Source: Flavobacteriales bacterium
Lineage (GTDB): Bacteria; Bacteroidota; Bacteroidia; Flavobacteriales; Flavobacteriaceae
NCBI GenBank assembly: GCA_026993355.1
Contig: JALWTX010000006.1
Coordinates: forward strand, 154,762-218,761
DNA: 64,000 nucleotides
Direction of reading: 5' to 3'
Part shown: positions 57,051-64,000 of the stretch, piece after piece
Layout: every line of letters starts with the position of its first letter
How positions within the stretch are numbered: position 1 is the stretch's first letter
Position numbers and translations under genes: made by a program
The notes under the pieces: model-generated
Told to the model about the DNA's origin: nothing
Databases searched by the model: none
The model's input: the letters and a program-made list of their open reading frames with translations, nothing else

Positions 57051-58256
57051 ATGAATTTACACGAATATCAAGGTAAAGAAATATTAAGTAAATCGGGCGT
57101 ACGTGTCCAACGTGGTATTGTTGCCGATACGCCTGAAAAGGCTGTAGAAGCTGCCAAAGAACTCACCAAAGAAACCGGCACCAAATGGTATGTAGTTAAA
57201 GCGCAAGTACATGCCGGCGGCCGTGGTAAAGGCGGCGGGGTTAAATTGGCCAAAAACTTAGACGAAGTTAAAAAAATAGCTTCAGAAATTATTGGGATGC
57301 AATTGGTTACCCCACAAACACCACCGGAAGGTAAAAAAGTTAACCAAGTACTTATTGCCGAAGACGTCTATTATCCGGGAGAAACCAAACCTGAAGAATA
57401 TTACATGAGTGTCATGCTTAACCGTGGTGAAGGTAAAAACATGATCATGTACTCACCGGAAGGCGGCATGAATATAGAAGAAGTAGCCGAAAAATCACCT
57501 GATAAAATCTTTGTCGAAATCATAGATCCGGCTCATGGCTTGCAAGATTTTCAAGCCCGTCGTATCGCCTTTAATTTAGGGTTAAGCGGACAAGCCTTTA
57601 AAGAAATGGTCAAATTCGTGAAATCCTTATATGATGCTTACACCAAAAACGACGCTTCTTTATTTGAAATCAATCCGGTATTAAAAACATCCGATAACAA
57701 AATTTTGGCTGTCGATTCTAAAGTGGTGATTGATGACAATGCTTTGTTCAGACATAAAGACATTGCAGAAATGCGTGATACCAGAGAAGAAAATCCGATA
57801 GAAGTTGAAGCCAAAAAAGCCGGCTTAAGTTATGTCGATTTAGATGGAAATGTCGGTTGTATGGTTAACGGTGCGGGATTAGCCATGGCCACTATGGACC
57901 TTATTAAACAAGCCGGTGGTGAACCTGCCAACTTCCTTGATGTTGGTGGAACTGCCGATGCCGAACGTGTGGAAAAAGGCTTCCGTATCATTTTAAAAGA
58001 TCCGAAAGTTAAAGCCATTTTAGTCAATATTTTCGGTGGTATCGTTCGTGCTGACCGCGTGGCGCAGGGTATTGTAGATGCTTATAATAATATGAAAGGC
58101 GAAATTAACGTTCCGATTATTGTCCGTTTGCAAGGAACCAATGCTGACAAAGCCAAAGAATTGATCGAAAAATCAGGCATTCCGGTACATTTTGTAACCG
58201 AATTTAAAGAAGCGGCAGATAAAGTACAAGAAGTTATTTCTGAAAACGCCAAATAA
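57051..58256 (+). CDS. sucC: Succinyl-CoA ligase (ADP-forming) beta subunit
   Basis: This TCA-cycle enzyme subunit holds the ATP-grasp domain and part of the succinate site. The 401-residue protein has the start NLHEYQGKEILSKSGVRVQRG, nucleotide-binding AQVHAGGRGKGGGVKLA, VNIFGGIVRADRVAQG and a C-terminal IVRLQGTNADKAKELI. sucD is not in the window. The promoter is not clear; repeats crowd the upstream gap. Confidence 0.97.
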   Translation: MNLHEYQGKEILSKSGVRVQRGIVADTPEKAVEAAKELTKETGTKWYVVKAQVHAGGRGKGGGVKLAKNLDEVKKIASEIIGMQLVTPQTPPEGKKVNQVLIAEDVYYPGETKPEEYYMSVMLNRGEGKNMIMYSPEGGMNIEEVAEKSPDKIFVEIIDPAHGLQDFQARRIAFNLGLSGQAFKEMVKFVKSLYDAYTKNDASLFEINPVLKTSDNKILAVDSKVVIDDNALFRHKDIAEMRDTREENPIEVEAKKAGLSYVDLDGNVGCMVNGAGLAMATMDLIKQAGGEPANFLDVGGTADAERVEKGFRIILKDPKVKAILVNIFGGIVRADRVAQGIVDAYNNMKGEINVPIIVRLQGTNADKAKELIEKSGIPVHFVTEFKEAADKVQEVISENAK

Positions 58257-58276
58257 ATATTTAAAACCCTAAAATT

Positions 58277-58311
58277 AAAGCTGTCATATAGTTATGGCAG
58301 CTTTTTTTATA
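58277..58311 (+). terminator. Terminator of sucC
   Basis: AAAGCTGTCATA and TATGGCAGCTTT pair (one G-T) around a short loop, then a T run. Confidence 0.88.
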
Positions 58312-58331
58312 CCTTTTTTCTCCTGAAATAT

Positions 58332-58362
58332 TTGCAATATGCTATTAAAAGTCCTAACTTTG
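58332..58362 (+). promoter_or_regulatory. Bacteroidota-type promoter for the cytochrome bd operon
   Basis: TTG at 58332-58334, 20 bases, then TAACTTTG at 58355-58362 fits the consensus. The leader to ATG 58381 would be about 12 bases. Confidence 0.7.
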
Positions 58363-58380
58363 TAGAAAAATTAATTTAGA

Positions 58381-58605
58381 ATGATTCTAAAAAGAGTTCT
58401 AAACTTTTATATCGAAGGATTTAAGGAGATGAGTCCGCGGGGTAAAAAGCTATGGGTCATTATTCTCATCAAGCTTTTTATCATGTTTGCTATTTTAAAG
58501 CTCTTCTTTTTTCCGGATATTTTAAAAGAAAACTATAAAACGGATGCCGAACGCATCCGGCATATAGAAAAGGAATTGCTTATTACAAAAGAACCACAAC
58601 AATAA
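58381..58605 (+). CDS. DUF4492 small membrane protein of the cydAB operon
   Basis: The 74-residue protein has one membrane helix (about 24-44, LWVIILIKLFIMFAILKLFF) and a charged C-terminal helix. It matches DUF4492, a family repeatedly found just before cydA in Bacteroidota and campylobacters. An assembly or accessory role for cytochrome bd is inferred from that linkage. It is 18 bases upstream of cydA and behind the operon promoter. Confidence 0.88.
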   Translation: MILKRVLNFYIEGFKEMSPRGKKLWVIILIKLFIMFAILKLFFFPDILKENYKTDAERIRHIEKELLITKEPQQ

Positions 58606-58623
58606 CTTAAAAAAATGTAATGT

Positions 58624-60195
58624 ATGGAACACATTAATTGGGAATTAGTCGATTGGTCGCGGGCGCAATTTGCCTTAACGGCCTTATATCACTGGATTTT
58701 TGTACCACTTACTTTGGGCTTGTCATTTATGCTGGCCATTATGGAAACCATTTATGTCAAGACCGGCGATGAAAAGTGGTTGAAAATTGAAAAATTTTGG
58801 TTAAAACTATTCGGTATTAACTTTGCAATCGGGGTAGCCACCGGTATCATCCTCGAGTTTGAATTCGGGACCAACTGGTCCAATTATTCCTGGTTTGTCG
58901 GCGATATATTCGGCGCGCCATTGGCCATAGAAGGAATTATGGCCTTTTTTATGGAATCGACCTTTGTGGCCATTATGTTTTTCGGCTGGAATAAAGTCAG
59001 TAAGAAAACACATTTATTAGCCACGTGGCTTACGGCTATAGGTAGTAATTTGTCAGCCTTATGGATTTTGGTGGCCAATGGTTGGATGCAAAATCCGGTC
59101 GGTATGAAATTTAATCCGGACACCATGCGAAACGAAATGGCCGACTTTTGGGCAGTTTTGTTCAATCCCGTAGCGGTCAATAAATTTTTGCACACCATTA
59201 CCTCTGCTTATACTTTTGCCGCCTTGTTTGTCATTGCCGTCAGTGCTTACTTACTACTAAAAGGTAAAGATAAAAGCCTGGCCAAATACAGTATGTTAAT
59301 CGCCTCCGTATTTGGTTTTGTCGGGATTGTTGCGACCATTTTAACCGGAGATGGCTCGGCTAAACAAGTGGCCCGTTACCAACCGATGAAATTAGCGGCT
59401 ATGGAAGGCTTGAAAAAAGGCTCACGCGGGGCCCCACTGATTGCCATTGGCAAACCAAAACACCTTAAAAATGAACCGACCCATAAAGAAGTCTTAAAAG
59501 ACTTGAAAGGAGAAGATCAATTAGATGTAACCGTAGAAGGCTTTGAAATCCCTTACGGTTTATCTATTTTGGCTTTTAATGACCCGCATGCTTTTGTGCC
59601 GGGTGTTGATGATTTGGTTTTTGGCAATGAAAAAGAAGGGATCCCTTCCTACAAGGAGCGGATTAAAAGCGGCAAAATCAGTATTGAAGCCTTGGCTAAA
59701 TACAAAGAAGCCAAAAAAGCCGGTGATGAAGAAGCAGCTCAAAAATATTTAAAAATATTCCGGGAACATTTTGAAGATTTCGGTTTCGGATACTTTGACG
59801 GACATGATCTAAATGAATTGATTCCGCCGGTAGCCATTACCTTTACTTCTTTTCATACCATGGTTATTTTAGGCCTTTGGTTTTTAGTCTTTTTTGCATT
59901 GGTCTTCCGTAGTTTGATGCGTGGTACCATTGAAAAGAAGAAATGGTTGTTACGTTTGGGCGTTTTAGGGCTGCCTTTAGGATTTATAGTACAAGAAGCC
60001 GGGTGGATTACTGCCGAAGCCGGGCGTATGCCGTGGGTTATCCAAGATTTGATGCCGACTTTTGTTGCCGTATCGCATCTTAAAAGTGTTAGTGTGATGA
60101 TTACTTTCTTCTTGTTTTTTATCACTTTTACAGCTTTACTCATTGCCGAGTTAAAAATTATGTCAACTGAAATAAAAAAAGGATTTAGCAACTAA
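58624..60195 (+). CDS. cydA: Cytochrome bd quinol oxidase subunit I
   Basis: This subunit oxidises quinol and holds haems b558, b595 and d. The 523-residue protein keeps haem ligands His23, His190 and Met413 (FHTMV), and the proton-path acids Glu103 and Glu111. The quinol loop region (about 250-400) is charged and rearranged compared with E. coli. GWITAEAGRMPW near 460-471 is the conserved quinol-side motif. High oxygen affinity fits the co-occurrence with nifJ. It precedes cydB by 13 bases. Confidence 0.97.
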   Translation: MEHINWELVDWSRAQFALTALYHWIFVPLTLGLSFMLAIMETIYVKTGDEKWLKIEKFWLKLFGINFAIGVATGIILEFEFGTNWSNYSWFVGDIFGAPLAIEGIMAFFMESTFVAIMFFGWNKVSKKTHLLATWLTAIGSNLSALWILVANGWMQNPVGMKFNPDTMRNEMADFWAVLFNPVAVNKFLHTITSAYTFAALFVIAVSAYLLLKGKDKSLAKYSMLIASVFGFVGIVATILTGDGSAKQVARYQPMKLAAMEGLKKGSRGAPLIAIGKPKHLKNEPTHKEVLKDLKGEDQLDVTVEGFEIPYGLSILAFNDPHAFVPGVDDLVFGNEKEGIPSYKERIKSGKISIEALAKYKEAKKAGDEEAAQKYLKIFREHFEDFGFGYFDGHDLNELIPPVAITFTSFHTMVILGLWFLVFFALVFRSLMRGTIEKKKWLLRLGVLGLPLGFIVQEAGWITAEAGRMPWVIQDLMPTFVAVSHLKSVSVMITFFLFFITFTALLIAELKIMSTEIKKGFSN

Positions 60196-60208
60196 AAAAA
60201 TTACCACT

Positions 60209-61390
60209 ATGTTTGAAGCATTATCATATGAAAATTTACAAATTTATTGGTGGATCATTATTTCGCTATTGGGCGGATTTTTGGTTTTCCTCCTCTTTGT
60301 TCAGGGTGGACAAACCTTAATGGACAAATTGAGTGACAACGAAGATGAAAAAGCAGTTGTGTTAAACATCACCGGGCATAAATGGGAATTTACCTTTACC
60401 ACTTTAGTCGTATTCGGCGGGGCATTTTTTGCCTCCTTTCCCCTGTTTTATTCTACTAGTTTCGGTGGGGCTTATTGGGTTTGGTACATTATCTTATTTG
60501 CCTTTATTGTGCAAGCAGTATCTTATGAATACCGTAAAAAGAAAAATAACTTTTTAGGGTCTAAAACTTTTGAAGCCTTTTTAAAATTTAACGGATTTAT
60601 CGCGCCATTTTTACTAGGTGTTGCCGTCTCAACTTTTTTTACCGGCAGTCCTTTTAGCATACATAAAGAAAACATTGTTAAGCTCAGCAGTAATGTTGAA
60701 GCGGTTATCTCACAATGGGCGACTCCGTGGCATGGCTTGGAAGCCCTTTGGACCACCGAACATTTGGCGTTTTTGCAAAATATCCTATTAGGCTTGGCCG
60801 TTCTGGTATTGGCACGTTTGAATGCCTTACTGTATATCCGGAAAATGACGGATGAAGCCTCTATTTTGGCCAAAGTCAAAAAATGTATTCCCCGTCATAG
60901 TATTTTATTTTTGGTTTTATTCTTAGCTTGGTTTATCCGTTTACTTTTTATCGACGGCTTTGCCATCCATCCGGATACTCATGAAGTATTTATGCAAGCG
61001 CACAAATATTTTAATAACTTAATAGAAATGCCTGTTACTTTACTTATATTGTTAGCCGGATTGGCCGGAGTCTTGTATGGCTTATACAAAGCTAATTTTA
61101 AAGCCGATGAAAAAGCCATTTGGTACACGGCAGTTGGTACTATTTTGACGGTTATTGCTTTGTTTTTTATGGCCGGCTTTAATCATACACCCTATTATCC
61201 ATCCACTTATGATTTGCAAAGCTCTATTTCCATCGCTAACAGTTCATCCAGCAGGTTTACATTAATAACCATGTCTTATGTTTCGCTTATGGTACCTTTT
61301 GTATTGGCTTACATCATCTGGGCATGGCGTGCGATGGATGCCAAAAAAATAGACCGCAAAGAATTGGAACAAGAATTTGAAAAATATTAA
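60209..61390 (+). CDS. cydB: Cytochrome bd quinol oxidase subunit II
   Basis: This 393-residue membrane partner of CydA has about eight to nine helices. It begins with LQIYWWIIISLLGGFLVFL, and the conserved early acid region is changed to LLFVQGGQTLMD. GHKWEFTF is followed by FGGAFFASFPLFYS. AGFNHTPYYPST and SNSSSSRFTLITMSY are typical C-terminal signatures. It is followed after 10 bases by a 37-residue ORF resembling CydX in size and position. Confidence 0.95.
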   Translation: MFEALSYENLQIYWWIIISLLGGFLVFLLFVQGGQTLMDKLSDNEDEKAVVLNITGHKWEFTFTTLVVFGGAFFASFPLFYSTSFGGAYWVWYIILFAFIVQAVSYEYRKKKNNFLGSKTFEAFLKFNGFIAPFLLGVAVSTFFTGSPFSIHKENIVKLSSNVEAVISQWATPWHGLEALWTTEHLAFLQNILLGLAVLVLARLNALLYIRKMTDEASILAKVKKCIPRHSILFLVLFLAWFIRLLFIDGFAIHPDTHEVFMQAHKYFNNLIEMPVTLLILLAGLAGVLYGLYKANFKADEKAIWYTAVGTILTVIALFFMAGFNHTPYYPSTYDLQSSISIANSSSSRFTLITMSYVSLMVPFVLAYIIWAWRAMDAKKIDRKELEQEFEKY

Positions 61391-61400
61391 AAAAAAGCTT

Positions 61401-61514
61401 ATGACAACTTACGGACTTATTCATTTTATCAGTTGGCCATTGATTATATACCTCAGCTATGTGTTGAGTGTATGGGCCATTAAAAAATATGACCAAAAAC
61501 AAGCCGGCCAATAA
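61401..61514 (+). CDS. CydX-like single-helix small protein (37 residues)
   Basis: ATG 61401 to TAA 61514 encodes MTTYGLIHFISWPLIIYLSY and continues VLSVWAIKKYDQ to a short polar tail. There is one hydrophobic helix (about 5-28) and a positive end, in the correct frame with no overlap, ten bases after cydB. E. coli CydX is also 37 residues and sits after cydB. Sequence similarity to CydX is weak, so homology is unproven. A strong terminator after it shows it is inside the cyd transcript. Confidence 0.65.
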   Translation: MTTYGLIHFISWPLIIYLSYVLSVWAIKKYDQKQAGQ

Positions 61515-61564
61515 TTTAAGCGGACTTATTTGCTTGTTCACAGTCATCTGTGAAATAATTTTTT

Positions 61565-61597
61565 AAGCGCAATACCAAAAGGTGTTGTGCTTTTTTT
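61565..61597 (+). terminator. Terminator of the cytochrome bd operon
   Basis: GCGCAATACC and GGTGTTGTGC pair with two G-T pairs around AAAA, extended by A-T pairs, followed by a run of T. The T run is shared with the left arm of the inverted-repeat element described next. Confidence 0.85.
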
Positions 61598-61820
61598 ATA
61601 AGAGCCGGCCCTTCGATACTATCCCGATTCCTTCGTCATCGGGATCACTCAGGAACCTCCCTTCGGTACAATCCCGATTAGCATCGGGATCACTCAGGGA
61701 CCCCCTTCGATACATCCCGACTGGTGTCGGAATCACTCAGGGACCTTAATTAAGGTTAACATAGGTGGTTGAGTACCACGACACAAGGAGAGGTGTATCG
61801 AAGTCCCGGCTTATAAAAAA
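61592..61820. repeat. Inverted-repeat-bounded module with four family A hairpin repeats
   Basis: Terminal arms 61592-61619 and 61795-61820 are inverted copies (TTTTTTATAAG, then CCGG, then CTTCGATAC), identical at 24 of 26 aligned bases with a two-base gap. Between them are three forward family A units (61609-61657, 61659-61702, 61703-61745) and one inverted, divergent unit (61764-61806). Each unit is CCCTTCG(A/G)TAC, an inner hairpin, then CACTCAGGGACC. Nothing here codes for protein. Confidence 0.8.
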
Positions 61821-61829
61821 CAAATTATT

Positions 61830-62063
61830 ATGACAAAAAGATAGCTGTATATTTTAGAATGCGCCAATGGTTCTTATTACACGGATAGTACCAAGCATTT
61901 AGAACTTAGAGTTCAGCAGCATCAAGCAGTTGAAAGTGCTAAACATACAGCTAAACACTTGCCCGTGAAGTTGGTATATTATGAAGAATATAATCGAATA
62001 GACCATACTTTTTGCCGGGAACAACAAATAAAAAATGAAACCGAAAAAAGAAAGAAACTTTAA
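61830..62063 (+). pseudogene. GIY-YIG-family nuclease, broken by a stop at codon 5
   Basis: The frame reads ATG ACA AAA AGA TAG and then 72 open codons to TAA. The product after the stop starts LYILECANGSYYTDSTKHLE, a clear single-domain GIY-YIG (UPF0213/COG2827-like) nuclease. The catalytic-type Arg (LELRVQQH) and Glu (CREQQIK) remain, but the usual Gly of YYTGST is Asp, and the C-terminal GWSRKKK region is lost. No usable start codon follows the TAG. It lies between family A repeats. Readthrough or a sequencing error are the alternatives to loss of function. Confidence 0.8.
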
Positions 62064-62128
62064 TCAATGGAGATGTCAGTTTGCTGTCTGAATTGGCTAA
62101 AAAAGTTTTTAGGGATATCTAATGCCGG

Positions 62129-62175
62129 CCCTTCGATACATCCCGATTCCTTCGTCACCGGGACACTCAGGGACC
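62129..62175 (+). repeat. Family A hairpin repeat, single copy
   Basis: CCCTTCGATAC (62129-62139), an inner stem TCCCG...CGGGA, then CACTCAGGGACC ending at 62175. It is preceded by CCGG, as at the left end of the 61.6 kb module. Confidence 0.75.
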
Positions 62176-62258
62176 TGAATTTGGTACATCTAAACGAGTT
62201 TGTTATTTGGGCACACATAAACTTTTTTATTTATTTGAATAACCATTATCTTGACACT

Positions 62259-62287
62259 TTACTTTTTTCCATTGATGAAAAAAGTAA
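62259..62287. repeat. 11-base inverted repeat (hairpin)
   Basis: TTACTTTTTTC at 62259-62269 and GAAAAAAGTAA at 62277-62287 pair perfectly around seven bases. I recall similar ACTTTTTT...AAAAAAGTAAC elements dispersed in Bacteroidota genomes, which a genome search would confirm. Confidence 0.6.
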
Positions 62288-62299
62288 CAAAAAAATCTA

Positions 62300-62491
62300 G
62301 ACTTACGAAGGTTTCCCTAAATTCTACTTTTCCCTCCCTAAACAATCTGAACTCGCATGAACCATATTCAAATAATCATACTTGGCAGCGAAAGTAAAAA
62401 AGTTTATTATTTGCTACTTTAGCCTTTGCTCAAACAGCAGATTGTTTTAACGTCCGGGAAACTTGAAATTTACGTGAAAGCTTCGTAGGTC
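62300..62491. repeat. Second inverted-repeat-bounded module, noncoding
   Basis: GACTTACGAAGGTTTC (62300-62315) and GAAAGCTTCGTAGGTC (62476-62491) are inverted copies with 14 of 16 bases matching. The ~160 bases between them show no gene. This fills most of the gap between the lone family A copy and the next cluster. Confidence 0.5.
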
Positions 62492-62510
62492 GTGGGGGAA
62501 ATATAGCCGG

Positions 62511-62612
62511 CCCTTCGATAAAATTTTGCTCCTGCGCCACAAAACCACTCAGGGACCCCCTTCGGTACAATCCCGACTGGTGTCGGGACCACTCAGGGAC
62601 CTCCTTCGGTAC
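62511..62612 (+). repeat. Family A hairpin repeats, two full and one truncated copy
   Basis: Copies lie at 62511-62557, 62558-62601 and 62603-62612 (truncated before its closing half). The first has an unrelated inner stem (TTTTG 62524-62528 with CAAAA 62540-62544) in place of the usual ATCCCGAT type. The second has TCCCGAC / GTCGGGA. The remaining ~100 bases to the epimerase gene hold its -7 box. Confidence 0.75.
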
Positions 62613-62690
62613 AATCACGGTTGAACACCAACTCTAATGATAGTAATTAAGCTTCTACTTATTTTTTATCGGACTAATTATGTTTTTATG

Positions 62691-62698
62691 TATTTTTG
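62691..62698 (+). promoter_or_regulatory. -7 element of the epimerase gene
   Basis: TATTTTTG matches TAnnTTTG, 19 bases before the ATG at 62718. No clear -33 TTG. Confidence 0.45.
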
Positions 62699-62717
62699 TT
62701 AATCTTAAAACGTTTGT

Positions 62718-63785
62718 ATGAAAAAAATATTGGTTACAGGGGCTGCCGGTTTTATAGGTTTTCATTTGTCACATAAATTAGCTGACGCGGGTTATGAGGT
62801 GGTCGGAATAGATAATATTAACAATTATTATGACCCGAATTTAAAATTAGCGCGCTTAGAAAATTTAGGCATTGACACCGGTAAAATTTCTTATAATCAA
62901 CCTGTTGAAGGTAAAATAAAATTTATCAAATTAGATTTGGCCGATAAAGATAACATTTTAAACTTATTTAAAAATGAAGCTTTTGACTATGTCGTGAACC
63001 TTGCGGCCCAAGCCGGCGTACGTTATTCGTTGGTTAATCCGCATGCGTATGTCGATAGTAATATCACCGGTTTTTTAAATATTTTAGAGGGCTGCCGGCA
63101 TTATCCGGTAGAACATCTGGTTTATGCTTCATCGAGTTCGGTTTACGGGCTTAGCAAAGAGATTCCTTTTAAGACCAGTAGCCATACAGACCACCCTTTG
63201 GCCATGTATGCCGCCAGCAAAAAAGCCAATGAAATGATGGCCCATTCGTATGCCTATTTGTATAAGATTCCGGCCACCGGTTTGCGATTTTTTACAGTTT
63301 ACGGCCCTTGGGGCAGACCTGATATGGCTTTGTATATCTTTACAAAAGCTATTGTCGAGGATAAAGAATTTAACGTTTTTAATCATGGAGACATGAGCCG
63401 GGATTTTACTTATATAGATGATATTGTCGAAAGTATTAAACGTTTAATCCCAAAACCACCCAAAGCCAATCATCCGGATTTTGATCCGGCCAAGCCTAAT
63501 CCGGCAATTAGCTCGGCACCTTATCAACTTTTTAATATCGGGAATAACAGTCCGGTGGCTTTAATGGATTTTGTGCAGGCCATTGAAAAGGTTTTGGGTA
63601 AAAAAGGAAAAATTGTGTATAAAGGCATGCAACCCGGCGATGTACAATCGACTTATGCCGATGTGCAAAGTTTGTATGATTATATCGATTTTAAACCCAG
63701 TACGCCTATAGAGGAAGGTATTCGTAAATTTGTGGAACAGTATTTGGATTTTCGTAATAAAACAGAAGGTGTGAAAGCGAAATAA
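62718..63785 (+). CDS. NAD-dependent epimerase, UDP-glucuronate 4-epimerase type
   Basis: The 355-residue extended short-chain dehydrogenase has the NAD motif TGAAGFIG (residues 7-14), the sugar site SSSSVYG and the catalytic Tyr-Lys in YAASKKANEMM. GLRFFTVYGPWGRPDMALY is characteristic of UDP-glucuronate/galacturonate 4-epimerases (CapI type). Product sugars would feed capsule or surface polysaccharide. The gene stands between repeats with its own -7 box, and no other polysaccharide gene is in view on this side. Confidence 0.9.
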   Translation: MKKILVTGAAGFIGFHLSHKLADAGYEVVGIDNINNYYDPNLKLARLENLGIDTGKISYNQPVEGKIKFIKLDLADKDNILNLFKNEAFDYVVNLAAQAGVRYSLVNPHAYVDSNITGFLNILEGCRHYPVEHLVYASSSSVYGLSKEIPFKTSSHTDHPLAMYAASKKANEMMAHSYAYLYKIPATGLRFFTVYGPWGRPDMALYIFTKAIVEDKEFNVFNHGDMSRDFTYIDDIVESIKRLIPKPPKANHPDFDPAKPNPAISSAPYQLFNIGNNSPVALMDFVQAIEKVLGKKGKIVYKGMQPGDVQSTYADVQSLYDYIDFKPSTPIEEGIRKFVEQYLDFRNKTEGVKAK

Positions 63786-63813
63786 ATGAGTAGTATAGGG
63801 AAATTTGTGGTAA

Positions 63814-64000
63814 GAGATTTCTCGCTTCCTTTGAAATGACATAAGGGGAATAATGTTTGAAGAATTAAAGAGAAAAAAGGGATGAGATTTCTCGTCATGT
63901 TTTTTTCCTGCGTCAAAAACATTCCAGCGAAATGACAGGGGAAAATAATGAGGAAAGATAAATTAAAAAGAGGAGATTTCTCGCTTCGTTTGAAATGACA
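63814..64000 (+). repeat. Family B tandem repeat, three copies, reaching the window edge
   Basis: GAGATTTCTCGCTTC...GAAATGACA occurs at 63814-63841, 63884-63937 and 63973-64000. The spacers are also alike (GGGGAATAATG and GGGGAAAATAATG, then A/G-rich), so this is a tandem array with a unit of about 65-70 bases. The middle copy has ~26 extra bases at its centre that form their own hairpin (ATGTTTTT...AAAAACAT). The array may continue beyond the window. Confidence 0.75.

Noticed and set aside
62067..62300. Plus-strand 77-codon frame after the GIY-YIG pseudogene
   Set aside because: It runs through a family A repeat and the 11-base hairpin and has no recognisable protein features.
61592..62612. 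A CRISPR array
   Set aside because: Units are hairpins next to one another with no spacers of even length, and no cas gene is in the window.
62430..62618. Minus-strand 62-codon frame in the repeat island
   Set aside because: It consists mostly of translated family A repeats; the apparent coding is a by-product of the repeat.
63561..63922. Minus-strand frames at the right edge
   Set aside because: They are antisense to the epimerase gene and its downstream repeats.

Overview
The window reads as ordinary chromosome of a low-GC member of the Bacteroidota, most likely a Flavobacteriales bacterium. It carries type IX secretion genes (porU, porV), gliding genes (gldB, gldC), a T9SS-exported surface protein and a TonB-dependent receptor with a carboxypeptidase-like N-terminal domain. 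Promoters match the Bacteroidota pattern TTG-N18-20-TAnnTTTG, and start codons lack a clear Shine-Dalgarno sequence. The genus cannot be named from this sequence alone.

Layout. 1-7.8 kb: the 5' end of cdd (cut by the window edge) downstream of porV and porU, divergent from gldB-gldC-pheS. 7.8-14.4 kb: a T9SS-sorted surface protein, a DUF486 membrane protein, an amaB-type aldehyde dehydrogenase overlapping a DUF1858 gene, a lipoprotein and an outer-membrane barrel. 14.5-21.9 kb: xerD, a small outer-membrane protein, ftsE with two glycosyltransferases, a DUF1599 gene, an umuD without umuC, rlmD and a nitroreductase. 22-32.7 kb: yifB, a LolC/E-type permease, a NamZ-like muramidase, tRNA-Leu(CAG), nifJ and a TonB receptor. 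32.9-40.5 kb: a tight four-gene operon (M28 peptidase homologue, phosphosugar mutase, lipid-flippase-like ABC exporter, priA). 40.7-48.4 kb: oxyR-dgt, a LOG-family gene behind a 58-residue Pmp3-type gene, dnaK and a putative porin. 48.5-53.1 kb: the rplM-rpsI-rpsB-tsf operon, divergent from prs-rplY. 53.2-61.5 kb: an M23 peptidase, GH3-family enzyme, DUF4286, tpiA, sucC, and a cytochrome bd operon (DUF4492-cydA-cydB plus a 37-residue CydX-like ORF). 61.5-64 kb: a repeat island with a broken GIY-YIG gene, a UDP-glucuronate-epimerase-like gene and a tandem repeat at the right edge.

The genes describe an envelope-rich, probably microaerophilic or oxygen-fluctuating lifestyle: pyruvate:ferredoxin oxidoreductase and high-affinity cytochrome bd occur with an OxyR that keeps both redox cysteines. 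T9SS parts and a T9SS cargo protein occur together.

The least explained DNA is the noncoding island at 61.5-62.7 kb. It holds seven or more copies of a hairpin repeat whose inner stems covary, two inverted-repeat-bounded modules, and a GIY-YIG nuclease gene stopped at codon 5. A second repeat family occurs between tpiA and sucC and at the right edge. Two real genes are shorter than 60 codons (the Pmp3-type gene and the CydX-like ORF), and a partial cdd lies at the left edge.
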